Source: DAOUJI01 sp965197415 (GTDB lineage Bacteria; Chloroflexota; Dehalococcoidia; Lucifugimonadales; JAGWBF01). Taken from it: a stretch of DNA of 64,000 nt. The position numbers were made by a program, and so were the translations under genes. The notes below the pieces were generated by a model that saw nothing but the letters and a program-made list of their open reading frames with translations, was not told the origin of the DNA and did no database searches. The stretch is taken from the NCBI GenBank assembly GCA_965197415.1, contig OZ240207.1, positions 2,480,001 to 2,544,000 on the forward strand, written 5' to 3'. Shown one piece after another: positions 1 through 8,973 of the stretch (positions are counted from its first letter, which is position 1; each line of letters opens with the position of its first letter).

Positions 1-261
1 GGGCCGCCCTCAGAGTCGACAAGCGGCCAGGAAGACGACATATTCGTCTATCCCGAGGATGAACCCAAGCCCATTGGAGAAGTGATCATCTCCTACCCCC
101 AGGCGGTGCGCCAGGCCAAAGACGGGGACAGCCGCCGGGAATTGGCGTTGCTGGTAGTTCACGGAATCCTGCATCTGGTCGGCTATGACCACGACGGACC
201 AGATGAAGAAGCTGTGATGTGGACCAAGCAGGAAGAGGTCCTGTCAGGACTGGGTCCATGA
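1..261 (+). CDS. ybeY: Endoribonuclease YbeY, 3' part only
   Basis: This is the C-terminal 86 codons of a gene that begins before the window. The frame contains HGILHLVGYDHD, matching the H-x3-H-x5-H zinc-binding motif of the YbeY family, single-strand RNA endonucleases that act in 16S rRNA maturation and ribosome quality control. The tail after the motif (about 20 residues) has the usual short length. The stop codon TGA (259-261) overlaps the ATG of dnaX (258-260), which suggests translational coupling. The N-terminal two thirds cannot be seen, so integrity of the whole gene is unknown. Confidence 0.9.
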   Translation, partial: GPPSESTSGQEDDIFVYPEDEPKPIGEVIISYPQAVRQAKDGDSRRELALLVVHGILHLVGYDHDGPDEEAVMWTKQEEVLSGLGP

Positions 262-1946
262 CGTCCGACGGCGCATTCCAAGTCTACTACCGCAAGTGGA
301 GGCCCCAACGGTTTAGCGACCTGGTGGGTCAGGAACATGTGTCATCCACCCTCATGCAGGCGGTGAGCCAGGGACGCGTGGCCCATTCATACCTCTTCTG
401 CGGCCCGCGCGGGACGGGGAAGACCAGCACGGCGAGGGTGCTGGCCAAGGCTGTAAACTGCTTTTCTCCCGTCGATTCCGACCCATGCAACAGCTGCTCC
501 AGGTGCCAGGCGGTGAACGAGTCACGCTACATGGACCTCATCGAGTTGGACGCGGCCAGCAACCGGGGAATCGACGAAATACGGAACATCCGGGACAAGG
601 TGGGCCTGTCGCCGGCGGAGGGCGGGCGTAAGGTCTACATTATCGACGAAGCCCACATGCTGACAGAACACGCCTCGAACGCCTTTCTGAAGACGTTGGA
701 AGAGCCTCCCGCCCACGCTATTTTCGTGCTCTGCACCACCGAACCCCACAAGATACCTGCTACCATCATTTCCCGGTGCCAGCGGTTCGATTTCCGACGG
801 CTCAGCTCCCAGGCGGTGGTTCAACGACTAAGCGAGATTTGCGCCGACGAGGGCGTCGCCTCGGGCACCGAGACCCTGGCCGCCTTAGCACGCGTGTCTG
901 GCGGCAGCCTGCGGGACGCGGAGAACCTGTTGGAGCAGCTTGTGGTGTCCTACGGCAAGGAGATCGGCGCCGACCAGGTGGCCGAGCTTCTGGGGCTGGG
1001 CCACGAAGAGTTGGCCCTGGAACTGACCCGTCATCTGCTGAACTCGGACGCGTCGGGCGCGCTGGGGACCATCAGCCGGGCTTCCTGGGAAGGTGTTGAC
1101 CTGCGTCACCTGCACCGGCAGACGGTGGAGCTTCTCAGGGCCGCCCTCATGCTGCGGCACGGAGCCCGCGAATCGGTAAGTATGGAGCAGTCCACGCTGC
1201 GGGAACTGGAGGAGCTTGCCAGAAAGCCCGCCGTGGACAAGCTGGTCAGAACCCTTAAGCTCATGGGTGAAGTGAACATGAAGTACGACGCCTCCCCCAC
1301 CCTTCCGCTGGAACTGGCGGCGGTGGAGGCCTGCCTGGACGCTCCGCCCTCAAGAGTGTCCGTCAGAGAAGAGGCGGCGGCCTCAGCTCCTCAACGGCCA
1401 CGGCCGGAAGCGCCCCAGAGGCGTCCCGAACGTGTTTCTGGTGTCCCGGCCACCGTCGGTAGACCCGATGCTTCGCCAACCGCAGAAAGGACTCCGGCGC
1501 CGGCCCGCCAACCCGCGGAAAGGGCGATTCGAGAAGAGCCGGTCAGACCCAGCAACACCGTAGCAGCCGACGGCGCTGCGCCTCCGTCTGGATTTCCAGA
1601 GCAATGGGCAGACTTCGTAAAGACCCTGAGCCGTTCCAAGGGGAAGCGTTACAACATCGGAGCCCTGCTCAGGGATTGTCGAGACCAGCAGATGGATGGG
1701 GACACCTTGGTGCTGACATTTTCCCATAAGTCCCACCTGGAGCGTATGCAGGAAGAGTTGGACGATCCCATGGGGATGCGCACGGTGAACGAAGCCCTGG
1801 CTAAGTCTATGGGAACGACCTATCAGCTGAAGCTTGCCCTGCACGGCGACAACGGCGGCGGGAGGGTCTCGCCGACAAATCGGAGTCCCCTGATAAGGGC
1901 GGCCCTCAGCATGGGAGCTCGCATAGTGGAGGAAAACGAGCAATGA
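258..1946 (+). CDS. dnaX: DNA polymerase III subunit gamma/tau
   Basis: This is the clamp-loader ATPase of the replisome, 562 aa from the ATG at 258. That start overlaps the ybeY stop by ATGA; an in-frame ATG at 219 lies inside ybeY and would add a non-conserved leader. The canonical opening VYYRKWRPQRF is followed by Walker A GPRGTGKTS (about 49-57), a zinc module with NSCSRC, Walker B/DEAH as IIDEAHMLT (about 130) and the SRC arginine-finger motif ISRCQRFDF. After about residue 370 comes a Pro/Ala/Arg-rich linker and a tau-like C-terminal domain ending near residue 562. No slippery run for a gamma frameshift was noticed. The next gene, ybaB, also starts by an ATGA overlap (1943), so ybeY-dnaX-ybaB form one transcription unit. 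Confidence 0.97.
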   Translation: MTSDGAFQVYYRKWRPQRFSDLVGQEHVSSTLMQAVSQGRVAHSYLFCGPRGTGKTSTARVLAKAVNCFSPVDSDPCNSCSRCQAVNESRYMDLIELDAASNRGIDEIRNIRDKVGLSPAEGGRKVYIIDEAHMLTEHASNAFLKTLEEPPAHAIFVLCTTEPHKIPATIISRCQRFDFRRLSSQAVVQRLSEICADEGVASGTETLAALARVSGGSLRDAENLLEQLVVSYGKEIGADQVAELLGLGHEELALELTRHLLNSDASGALGTISRASWEGVDLRHLHRQTVELLRAALMLRHGARESVSMEQSTLRELEELARKPAVDKLVRTLKLMGEVNMKYDASPTLPLELAAVEACLDAPPSRVSVREEAAASAPQRPRPEAPQRRPERVSGVPATVGRPDASPTAERTPAPARQPAERAIREEPVRPSNTVAADGAAPPSGFPEQWADFVKTLSRSKGKRYNIGALLRDCRDQQMDGDTLVLTFSHKSHLERMQEELDDPMGMRTVNEALAKSMGTTYQLKLALHGDNGGGRVSPTNRSPLIRAALSMGARIVEENEQ

Positions 1947-2290
1947 CCAACAGACAAATGCGCCGTATGGCCCAACGACAGCAGTCCAAGGCTCGGGGCA
2001 AAGGCCAGGGAGGCGCTCCCCAGCCCATGGAAATGCTCCAGAAAATGCAGGAAGAGTTGGAGTCGGTCACTGTGGAGGGCAGCGCCGGAGGCGGAGTCGT
2101 TAAGGTCACCATGACCGGCAAGCAGACTCTGGACTCGGTGAGCATAGAGCCTGAGGCGCTGGAAGACCTGGAAATGCTCCAGGACCTCATAGTCGCAGCG
2201 GTTAACGACGCCATTGGCAGGTCCCAGGAGATGGCTTCCGCCAAGTTGAGCGACCTTACTGGAGGACTGAACATTCCGGGGTTGGAATAG
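1943..2290 (+). CDS. ybaB: YbaB/EbfC nucleoid-associated protein
   Basis: A 115-aa member of the YbaB/EbfC family, small dimeric DNA-binding proteins encoded between dnaX and recR in many bacteria. The central MQEELESVTVEGSAGGG-type segment and the C-terminal DLIVAAVNDAIGRSQE helix are family hallmarks. The N-terminus is unusually rich in Arg/Gln/Lys (MTNRQMRRMAQRQQ), a basic extension that could contact DNA. The start codon overlaps the dnaX stop, and recR begins 90 bp downstream. The order dnaX-ybaB-recR supports the assignment and a shared role in replication and recombination. Confidence 0.93.
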   Translation: MTNRQMRRMAQRQQSKARGKGQGGAPQPMEMLQKMQEELESVTVEGSAGGGVVKVTMTGKQTLDSVSIEPEALEDLEMLQDLIVAAVNDAIGRSQEMASAKLSDLTGGLNIPGLE

Positions 2291-2380
2291 GGCGCTCATG
2301 GCTGTATCGTCCGTTTCTGACACTTCACCGAATCTTGACATCGGCGTATGGCGTCCCACAGGCGCCGCGCAATCCCCGCC

Positions 2381-2995
2381 ATGAGTTCCGACTATCTGCC
2401 CTCCGCCGCCCCGCCCCTGGCCCAGCTTGTGACGGAGCTCAACAAGCTGCCGGGCGTCGGCCCCAAGAGCGCCCAGAGATTGGCCTACTTCATCATCCGA
2501 CTGCCTGAAGAGGAAGCCCGCGCCTTGGCCGAGGCCATAGTGGGAGTCAAGGAGAGAATCACCTTCTGCTCAGAGTGCCAGAACCTCACCGAGGCGGTGC
2601 CGTGTTCCCTGTGCAGCGACCCCAGACGTGACCGGTCCCAGATATGCGTCGTCGAAGAGCCCCTGGACGTGCTGACCTTGGAGCGCACAGGCCTGTTCAA
2701 GGGGCTGTATCACGTCCTCCACGGCGTTATTTCCCCCATGAACGACGTAGGGCCTGAGGAGTTGCGCCTGAAGGAGCTTTCGACCAGAATAGAAAACAGC
2801 GAAGTGCAAGAAATTATCATAGCCACAAACCCCACCCTGGAGGGGGATGCGACAGCAATGTACATACGCCGTCATATAGCGCCCGACGGCGCCAAGGTGA
2901 CCCATCTGGCCAGAGGATTGCCCGTGGGAGGAGACCTGGAGTACGCCGACGAGCTTACTCTGAGCCGCGCCTTCCAGGGCAGAAGGGAAATATAA
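2381..2995 (+). CDS. recR: Recombination mediator RecR
   Basis: A 204-aa RecR from the ATG at 2381. An upstream in-frame ATG at 2348 would add eleven residues (MASHRRRAIPA) not typical of the family, so the later start is preferred. Visible are the helix-hairpin-helix near the N-terminus (LNKLPGVGPKSAQRLA), the C4 zinc finger (CSEC...CSLC) and the Toprim domain starting at ICVVEEPLDVLTLE. The C-terminus LPVGGDLEYADELTLSRAF is the usual Walker-B-like end. RecR works with RecO and RecF to load RecA on SSB-coated gaps. recO follows after 3 bp, so the two partners are co-transcribed. Confidence 0.96.
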   Translation: MSSDYLPSAAPPLAQLVTELNKLPGVGPKSAQRLAYFIIRLPEEEARALAEAIVGVKERITFCSECQNLTEAVPCSLCSDPRRDRSQICVVEEPLDVLTLERTGLFKGLYHVLHGVISPMNDVGPEELRLKELSTRIENSEVQEIIIATNPTLEGDATAMYIRRHIAPDGAKVTHLARGLPVGGDLEYADELTLSRAFQGRREI

Positions 2996-2998
2996 GCT

Positions 2999-3784
2999 TT
3001 GGCCCGGCCCAGGACCTACCGATGCGAGGGAATCGTCCTCAAGTCGACCCAGGTGGGTGAGGGAGCCCTCATCGCAACCGTCTACTCCCGCGAGCACGGT
3101 AAGCTGCGGGCGAGGGTGCGCGGGGCCAGGAAACCCGGCGGCAAGATGGTGGGTCACATGGAGCCTCTGTGCCGTGTCGACTTTGCGATGGCCGTCGGTA
3201 AGGGAGGTCTCTACGACACCGTAACCCAGGCCCAAACCCTGGATGTGTTTCCCGGCCTCAAGTCAGACCTGGACGGAATGGCCAAGGGAATCTATATGGC
3301 TGAACTGGTGGACGGGTACGGTGTGGAGGGACAGCCCAACCAGCAGCTCTACTCCCACTTCCTGGACGGACTGCGGGCTCTGGACGCAGACCCCTCCAGC
3401 CAAGTCCCCCTTCGCTATTTCGAGCTTCATATGCTAAAGTCTTCCGGGTTTATGCCGGAAATGCGCCTTTGCGTAAAATGCCGGGAGGAGTTGGTCCCCG
3501 GGCAACACCGCTACAGCCCTGACGCGGGCGGTGTGCTGTGCCGGGAATGTCGTCCGCCTGACGTACGCATAATGGAGCTGTCTGTGCGGGCGCTCAAAGT
3601 TCTGAGGTTCATGGAGACTGCGTCCCTGGATGCGGCCCTAGCCCTCAACGTGGATGGGGGGTTGGACCGGGAATTAAGTGAGCGTCTGGCGGCCTCGCTA
3701 AAATACTGGTTGGACGACGACATACGCTCTAAGCGTTTTCTAGAACATCTGGAACGCACCGAAACACAGAGAGTCCCCGCATAG
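2999..3784 (+). CDS. recO: DNA repair protein RecO
   Basis: 261 aa from a TTG start placed 3 bp after the recR stop; no better ATG precedes the conserved opening RTYRCEGIVLKSTQVGEG. An N-terminal OB-fold is followed by an all-helical domain with four cysteines (CVKC...CREC, about residues 159-183) that bind zinc in many RecO proteins. RecO anneals single-stranded DNA and helps RecR displace SSB for RecA loading. The tight recR-recO spacing implies coupled synthesis of the two partners. Confidence 0.93.
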   Translation: MARPRTYRCEGIVLKSTQVGEGALIATVYSREHGKLRARVRGARKPGGKMVGHMEPLCRVDFAMAVGKGGLYDTVTQAQTLDVFPGLKSDLDGMAKGIYMAELVDGYGVEGQPNQQLYSHFLDGLRALDADPSSQVPLRYFELHMLKSSGFMPEMRLCVKCREELVPGQHRYSPDAGGVLCRECRPPDVRIMELSVRALKVLRFMETASLDAALALNVDGGLDRELSERLAASLKYWLDDDIRSKRFLEHLERTETQRVPA

Positions 3785-3805
3785 AGGCATACAGGGAGCC
3801 GTACA

Positions 3806-4246
3806 TTGCCGCCGCGAACCATAAGAGTAAAAGTTGGGGAACGATGGTTCAACGTCCAAGTGGACAACCTGTCGTCCTCACCCATTACCGCTCTGGTGGA
3901 TGGAACGCCCTACCAGGTGGAAATCGAAGGCCGGACGCCGACGGCGGTCGTTCCGGCTCCCGCGCCCTTGCCTACCCAGCCGGCTCAATCAGCGCCGCCG
4001 CCGGCCTCGCCGCCTTCTCTGGGCGCAGGTTCGGACAAGACAATCCGGTCTCCCATGCCTGGGAAAGTCCTGGCCATTACGGTGCGCCCCGGGGAATCCG
4101 TTTCACCTGACCAGGAGGTCTGTGTTGTAGAGGCCATGAAGATGGAGCAGAGCATTACGGCTGGCGTGTCGGGAGTCATCAAGACGATACACGTTCAACC
4201 CATGCAACAGGTCTCGGTGGACCAGCCGTTGCTCGAGCTTGAATAA
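3806..4246 (+). CDS. Biotin/lipoyl-attachment carrier protein (BCCP-like)
   Basis: A 146-aa protein with a TTG start preceded by an AGGGAG ribosome-binding site. The first 45 residues form a small domain, residues 46-75 are a Pro/Ala-rich swinging linker, and residues 78-146 are a biotinyl domain with the signature EAMKMEQS; Lys112 is the predicted biotinylation site. The architecture matches the carrier subunits of acyl-CoA carboxylases or of Na+-pumping decarboxylases (gamma/delta type). No biotin carboxylase or carboxyltransferase gene lies next to it, so its partner enzyme must be elsewhere. It sits 21 bp after recO and may be read from the same transcript. Confidence 0.85.
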   Translation: MPPRTIRVKVGERWFNVQVDNLSSSPITALVDGTPYQVEIEGRTPTAVVPAPAPLPTQPAQSAPPPASPPSLGAGSDKTIRSPMPGKVLAITVRPGESVSPDQEVCVVEAMKMEQSITAGVSGVIKTIHVQPMQQVSVDQPLLELE

Positions 4247-4390
4247 CCCACCTCTGTTCTCCGTCCATACTTCGTCCGATTTTTCGATGAGCTTCCTCTA
4301 CCGCCTTTCGATCCGCCTGTCTCCGAGGCGCTGGCCAAAGCCTGTGAAGCTCCGTCTTAACAATCCGGCTGTATAATGAACTGAGAGGCT

Positions 4391-6658
4391 ATGGCTTCCG
4401 AACAACCCAAACGCAGGTTCTCCCCCGAACCCTTGGCGCGGTGGTGTGCAACCCATCGCGCGGCCACGATCTTGGCATGGATAGTTGTCGTGGCGGTCGG
4501 ATTATACTTAACCGCAATCCTCTTGGCCGACGGCACAACCACCGAATTCAACTTCACAGCCAATCCGGACTCCAAGAAGGGACTGAATCTTCTAGAAGAG
4601 AGGCTTCGAGGCCCCCGTGGGTCTAACGAGGTCGTTGTCATCCAGTCTGTCCAGGGACTCACCGTGGACAGCGTTGAATTCCAGAGGTTCACTGAGGACT
4701 TGCACAGCCGTCTGGACGGCACCAGGTTCCAAAGCGACGATTCACGACCTGCAATAGAACCCGGAACTTTCCAGAACTACTACCAGAACCCTCAGGCGCG
4801 GGGCTTCCTGGTCAACGGGGACCGGACCGTCACCATAATGCCCTTTGTCATGGCGGGCGATTTTGACGACGCCAGCGGCAACATTACCCCCATGCTGGAG
4901 ACCGTTGAAGAGGCGCACGCCGACGAACGCTTCGACGTGTACATAGTCGGCCAGGCGTCGGCCAGCGCGGACTTTCGAAAGCTGGCCAACGAGGGGCTGA
5001 AACAGGGGGAGATATTCGGCGCGCCCATAGCCGTAGTGATATTGCTGGCGGCCTTGGGAACCCTGGTTGCAGCCCTGCTGCCGATAGTCCTGGCCGCCGT
5101 GTCCATTGTTGTGGCCTTAGGAGCGTCGGCTCTTATCGGCCAGGTCTTCGAGCTGTCCTTCCTGATACAGAACATGGTCACCATGATTGGGCTGGCCGTA
5201 GGCATAGACTATTCGCTGTTTATACTGACCAGGTACCGGGAAGAACGGCGCAAGGGCCTCGAAAAGGTAGACGCCATCGGAAGGGCCAGCGCAACGGCGA
5301 CCCGCGCCGTGGTCTTCAGCGGATTTACGGTGGTGGTGGCTCTGGCCGGGATGCTGCTGGTGCCCTCCAACGTATTCGTTGCCATAGGCATGGGCATGAT
5401 ATTTGTCGTGGTGGCGTCAGTGCTGGCCACAATGACCTTACTACCTGCCATCCTGGGAACCTTGGGAGACAAGGTGGACCGCCTGGCCATTCCCTGGGTC
5501 GGGAAGCTTCAGACCCGGTTCGACGAGACCCGGGAGGGAGGCTTCTGGGACACAATTTCCAAAGGTGTCATGGCCAAGCCGTTGTTGAGTCTGGTGTTGG
5601 CCGGAGGACTGCTGATTGCGGCTGCCTTCTCCTTCTTCGACATCAACACTGGAACGGCGGGAATCGGCGGCCTCCCCGATGTCATGCAGGCAAAGAAGGG
5701 GTTCCTGGTGCTGGACTCCGAGTTCACGTCCGGTGAAGCCACCCCCACCGAAATCGTGATAGACGGCGACATAGGTTCACCTGAGATACAGGCTGGTGTA
5801 ACCTCCCTAGCGGGCCTGTTGGAACAGGACTCCACTGTCATTCGCCAGGGACAGTTGGAGGTGAACTCCGAGGGCAACCTCGCTGTGTTGGACGTATATC
5901 TAAAAGGCGATTCATCCAGCGACAAGGCTCTGGAGGCCGTGGTGCGAATACGTGAGGATCACATTCCCGCGGCTTTCGGTGACAACACAGACAAGGTGTA
6001 TGTCACCGGCGCTACGGCATTGAACGTGGACTTCTACGACCTGGCCGACAACGCCTCTAAAGTAGTATTCCCCTTCGTTCTGGGCATAAGCTTCGTGCTG
6101 CTCACCGTGGTCTTCAGGTCTATCGTCATCGCCGTCAAGGCCATCATCCTCAACATGATTTCGGTGGGAGCGACCTACGGCCTGCTGGTCCTCGTCTTCC
6201 AGAAGGGCGTCTTGAACGAACCCTTCGGGTTCTATCAGAGCGACACTATAGAACCCTGGATACCCATATTCCTCTTTGCAGTGCTCTTCGGGCTGTCCAT
6301 GGACTACCACGTGTTCCTACTGAGCCGCATCCGAGAACGGTACGACGAGACCCAGGACAACGAGGGTTCGGTGGCCTTTGGGATTAGGTCCACAGGACGT
6401 TTGATAACCGCCGCCGCTCTGATAATGGTGGCCGTTTTCTGGGGGTTCGCAGCCGGCGACGTAGTCGGACTCCAGCAGATGGGTTTCGGACTCGGCGTGG
6501 CAGTGCTGCTGGACGCCTCTATCGTGCGCATGGTGCTGGCCCCGGCGGGAATGAAACTGCTGGGCCGATGGAACTGGTACCTGCCTTCATGGCTCAACTG
6601 GCTGCCTGACCTGCGTGTGGAACGGAGCGAGCAGCCCGCCTCAGCCGCCGCGGACTGA
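4391..6658 (+). CDS. MMPL/RND-family membrane transporter
   Basis: A 755-aa polytopic membrane protein of the MMPL (RND superfamily) type. The N-terminal TM helix (about 25-45) is followed by an extracytoplasmic domain, then a five-helix block (about 205-365) with AVGIDYSLFILTRYREER, the typical MMPL motif in TM4. The second half repeats the pattern, with the second motif LSMDYHVFLLSRIRERY near residue 640. The internal duplication and 750-aa length match actinobacterial and Chloroflexota MMPL exporters of lipids or hydrophobic compounds. A TATAAT (4372-4377) lies just upstream without an evident -35. The substrate cannot be inferred; neighbours are unrelated. Confidence 0.88.
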   Translation: MASEQPKRRFSPEPLARWCATHRAATILAWIVVVAVGLYLTAILLADGTTTEFNFTANPDSKKGLNLLEERLRGPRGSNEVVVIQSVQGLTVDSVEFQRFTEDLHSRLDGTRFQSDDSRPAIEPGTFQNYYQNPQARGFLVNGDRTVTIMPFVMAGDFDDASGNITPMLETVEEAHADERFDVYIVGQASASADFRKLANEGLKQGEIFGAPIAVVILLAALGTLVAALLPIVLAAVSIVVALGASALIGQVFELSFLIQNMVTMIGLAVGIDYSLFILTRYREERRKGLEKVDAIGRASATATRAVVFSGFTVVVALAGMLLVPSNVFVAIGMGMIFVVVASVLATMTLLPAILGTLGDKVDRLAIPWVGKLQTRFDETREGGFWDTISKGVMAKPLLSLVLAGGLLIAAAFSFFDINTGTAGIGGLPDVMQAKKGFLVLDSEFTSGEATPTEIVIDGDIGSPEIQAGVTSLAGLLEQDSTVIRQGQLEVNSEGNLAVLDVYLKGDSSSDKALEAVVRIREDHIPAAFGDNTDKVYVTGATALNVDFYDLADNASKVVFPFVLGISFVLLTVVFRSIVIAVKAIILNMISVGATYGLLVLVFQKGVLNEPFGFYQSDTIEPWIPIFLFAVLFGLSMDYHVFLLSRIRERYDETQDNEGSVAFGIRSTGRLITAAALIMVAVFWGFAAGDVVGLQQMGFGLGVAVLLDASIVRMVLAPAGMKLLGRWNWYLPSWLNWLPDLRVERSEQPASAAAD

Positions 6659-6668
6659 CGGCTGAATG

Positions 6669-6702
6669 CCCTCACCCCAACCCTCTCCCAGAGGGAGAGG
6701 GG
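6669..6702. repeat. Short palindromic intergenic repeat (CCCTCACCCC family)
   Basis: One copy of a family seen at least ten times in this window, always between genes. The left arm CCCTCACCCCAACCCTCTCCC is followed by a 2-nt loop and a GGGAGAGGG arm, giving a GC-rich hairpin. It lies between the MMPL gene and the next luciferase-like gene, where it could act in transcript ends or stability. Confidence 0.75.
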
Positions 6703-6814
6703 GTTACGGGAAGGTCTCTTGTGGGGGAAGAGGAGCCACAGCCTATTTCGGTGCTAACGACGCGCTGGGCCGTTTTCGTGGTAAGCTCGTTCCAACATGT
6801 AACTCGGAGGGCCC

Positions 6815-7825
6815 ATGAAATTCGGCATCTACAGTTCCATAGCCAATCCGCCCCGGGGAGAGAACCTTGACCGGTGCGTAGACGAGGTCATCGCCGAGGC
6901 TCAGCTTGCCGAGGAGATGGGATTCGACTCATGCTTCTTCGGAGAGCATCATCAGGACCGGGACGGCTTCCTCCCCTCGCCTTTGATAGTCGCCACTGCC
7001 GTGGCCGCCTCCACAACACGGCTGAAGGTAGGCACGTCGGTTATCCTGCTGCCTCTGCACCACCCGGTCAGGCTGGCGGAAGACGTGGTGACTCTGGACA
7101 TCGTGTCCAAGGGCCGGATAGCGTTGGGCGTGGGCCTGGGTTACCAGGAAGCCGACTTTAAGGCATTTGGCATCCCCATGAACGAGAGGGTGGGGCGGTT
7201 CGAGGAAAGCGTGGAAATAATCAGGAAGTGCTGGACGGGCGAACCCTTTTCCCACCACGGCAAGCATTTCCACCTGGACGACGTCCAGGTCCTTCCCAAG
7301 CCCTACACACAGCCCGCACCGCCTCTATGGATTGGAGCCAGCAGCAAAGCCGCCGTGGTGCGTGCAGGAAGGCTGGCGGACACCTACGTCGCGAGTTCCA
7401 GCGCCGATATGGAGCTTACGTGCGAGCAGTTGGACGCCTACAAGGAAGCTGCAGTCGCAGCCGGGCGGGTGCCCGACTTCGTTCTGATGCGCGACGCATG
7501 GGTGGCTTCGACCAGGGAAGAGGCCGAGGCCGTTTACGGGCCGGAAGTGATGGAGGCCTACAAATACTACTGGCACGCCCGGAACCCAAACTTCGTCAAG
7601 TTCGAGTCAGAGGCTGACTTCAACCTGACCAACGTGGCCAAGGACCGCATCGTCATCGGTGAGCCGGAAGAGTGCATACAGGACTTCCTGCGATGGAAGG
7701 AAGTCACGGGCGCCGACAACTTCATACTGCGCCTGCGACATGCCCACTCGGGCGGTCCGCCCCACGAAAAGATAATGGGAGCAATTAGGCTGTTCGGGGA
7801 TCAGGTCTTGCCGTACTGCGAGTAG
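6815..7825 (+). CDS. LLM-class flavin-dependent oxidoreductase (luciferase-like) 1
   Basis: A 336-aa luciferase-like TIM-barrel monooxygenase. The N-terminal KFGIYSSIANPP opens the barrel; AEEMGFDSCFFGEHH is the typical strand-2/helix motif; GTSVILLPLHHPVRLAEDV and RIALGVGLGYQ follow as in FMN- or F420-using members. Such enzymes hydroxylate, desulfonate or Baeyer-Villiger-oxidise small organic substrates with O2 and reduced flavin. The start ATG at 6815 has a GGAGG motif 5-10 nt upstream. It is transcribed alone and converges on the formyl-hydrolase gene. Two further paralogues lie at 12.1 and 26.6 kb. Whether the cofactor is FMN or F420 cannot be told from sequence alone. Confidence 0.9.
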   Translation: MKFGIYSSIANPPRGENLDRCVDEVIAEAQLAEEMGFDSCFFGEHHQDRDGFLPSPLIVATAVAASTTRLKVGTSVILLPLHHPVRLAEDVVTLDIVSKGRIALGVGLGYQEADFKAFGIPMNERVGRFEESVEIIRKCWTGEPFSHHGKHFHLDDVQVLPKPYTQPAPPLWIGASSKAAVVRAGRLADTYVASSSADMELTCEQLDAYKEAAVAAGRVPDFVLMRDAWVASTREEAEAVYGPEVMEAYKYYWHARNPNFVKFESEADFNLTNVAKDRIVIGEPEECIQDFLRWKEVTGADNFILRLRHAHSGGPPHEKIMGAIRLFGDQVLPYCE

Positions 7826-7844
7826 GCTGCGGCACTGAGAGTGT

Positions 7845-7947
7845 CCCTTCCCCCTCTTGGGGGAAGGTTAGGATGAGGGCGGCCCTTCGACTCCGCCCAA
7901 GGCGAACGGTGTGGGCCCGGGGCGGGCGACCAGCCGGTCGCCCCTAC
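7845..7947. repeat. Cluster of three palindromic repeats between convergent genes
   Basis: Three elements in a row. First, a CCCTTCCCCCTC/GGGGGAAGG hairpin ending in GGATGAGGG (7845-7879). Second, a CCCTTCGAC...GGCGAACGG unit (about 7883-7910). Third, a perfect 8-bp stem GGGCGACC/GGTCGCCC with an AGCC loop (7924-7943). They lie between two converging genes, where bidirectional transcription termination is plausible but there is no T-run. Confidence 0.6.
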
Positions 7948-8030
7948 GTCTTTGCGTCCTGGCGTCATTGCGCCACTGCGTTTCCCCGTACCCCCAACCA
8001 TATTCCTCTGGACGAATTGGTAGTGGGGGC

Positions 8031-8963
8031 CTATCCCCCCAGTTTGTCCCCCACCTTTAGGCCCACCGATTCCATCCACTCCGGGGCCATGACCTTGCGG
8101 CCTCCTTCGGGCTGAACCCGGCCAACTAACAACGAGCCTCCAGGGGCGGCAACGGCGAAGCCGTCTCCGGTTGCCTCAACCACTTCGCCAGGTTCTCCTG
8201 CGGCTGCACCTTCCCGCTTTCGGGCGCGGAAAAGCTGCAATTCCTGGCCCTGGAAGCTGGTAACCGCGCCAGGTTGGGGATCTCCGCCCCTGACCAAGTT
8301 AAAGATCTCGTCCAAGGGGCTGCTCCAGTCGATGGTCACGTCCTCTTTGCGGCACCATCCCTCGTAGGTGGCCTGGGACTCGTCCTGGACCAGACTCGGG
8401 GCGTTTCCTCCCGCCACCAGGTCCACTGACTCGACCATTGCTTCCACACCCAGGGGAAAGAGCTTGTCGAAGTAGAGGGAACCCACCGTGTCGCCGGGAC
8501 CGATGTCAACTTCTTTCTGGAGCAGCACCGGCCCTGTGTCCAGTCCCTTGTCCGGCCAGAATATGGTCAGTCCTGTCTGGGTCTCTCCTTGAATGATGGG
8601 CCAGTTTATAGCGCTGGGGCCCCGGTGTTTGGGTAGAAGGGATGGGTGGTATTGGATTGTGCCTTTGGCGGGGTTGAAGAGAATCTCGTCGGGGACGATG
8701 TCGGTCACGAAAGCCATAACGCACAGGTCGACGTTAAGGGCTGTGAAGGCGTCTATGGCCTCCTGGTTCCTCATGCGGCGGAACTGAAAAACTGGGATTC
8801 CGTGGTTGTCAGCAGCTTGCTTTAGAGGGTCGGCGGGGCGGCCTTCCCTATCCGGCGGACAGAAGGCCCCCACAAGAGTCTCTCCTCGCTCCGCAAGGGC
8901 GTTGAGGACGCTCTCTCCGAAAGGCTGCTGACCGATGATTGCTATGCGAAGTCCGGTGGACAT
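8031..8963 (-). CDS. 10-formyltetrahydrofolate hydrolase-like formyltransferase-fold protein
   Basis: 310 aa with the GART/formyl-transferase fold. It resembles the N-terminal hydrolase domain of 10-formyl-THF dehydrogenase more than tRNA-fMet transformylase: opening IAIIGQQPFGESVLNAL, loop YHPSLLPKHRGPSAIN, and KGLDTGPVLLQKE. The conserved His106 and Asp142 fall at the same residue numbers as in that family. The catalytic Asn of true formyltransferases (N-x-H) is Gln104 here. A C-terminal OB-like domain follows from about residue 210. The gene starts 10 bp after a TPP-dependent decarboxylase-like gene and probably shares its mRNA, so a role in disposing of or transferring formyl groups is inferred. 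Confidence 0.78.
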   Translation of the reverse strand: MSTGLRIAIIGQQPFGESVLNALAERGETLVGAFCPPDREGRPADPLKQAADNHGIPVFQFRRMRNQEAIDAFTALNVDLCVMAFVTDIVPDEILFNPAKGTIQYHPSLLPKHRGPSAINWPIIQGETQTGLTIFWPDKGLDTGPVLLQKEVDIGPGDTVGSLYFDKLFPLGVEAMVESVDLVAGGNAPSLVQDESQATYEGWCRKEDVTIDWSSPLDEIFNLVRGGDPQPGAVTSFQGQELQLFRARKREGAAAGEPGEVVEATGDGFAVAAPGGSLLVGRVQPEGGRKVMAPEWMESVGLKVGDKLGG

Positions 8964-8973
8964 TACGCGCCCC

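Noticed and set aside
1383..1943. 186-codon minus-strand frame opposite the dnaX 3' half
   Set aside because: Antisense to the Pro/Arg-rich linker of DnaX, no motif and no start signal.
4349..4377. Promoter for the MMPL gene
   Set aside because: Only a TATAAT is present; no acceptable -35 hexamer at 16-18 nt, so it was mentioned in the gene entry but not listed.
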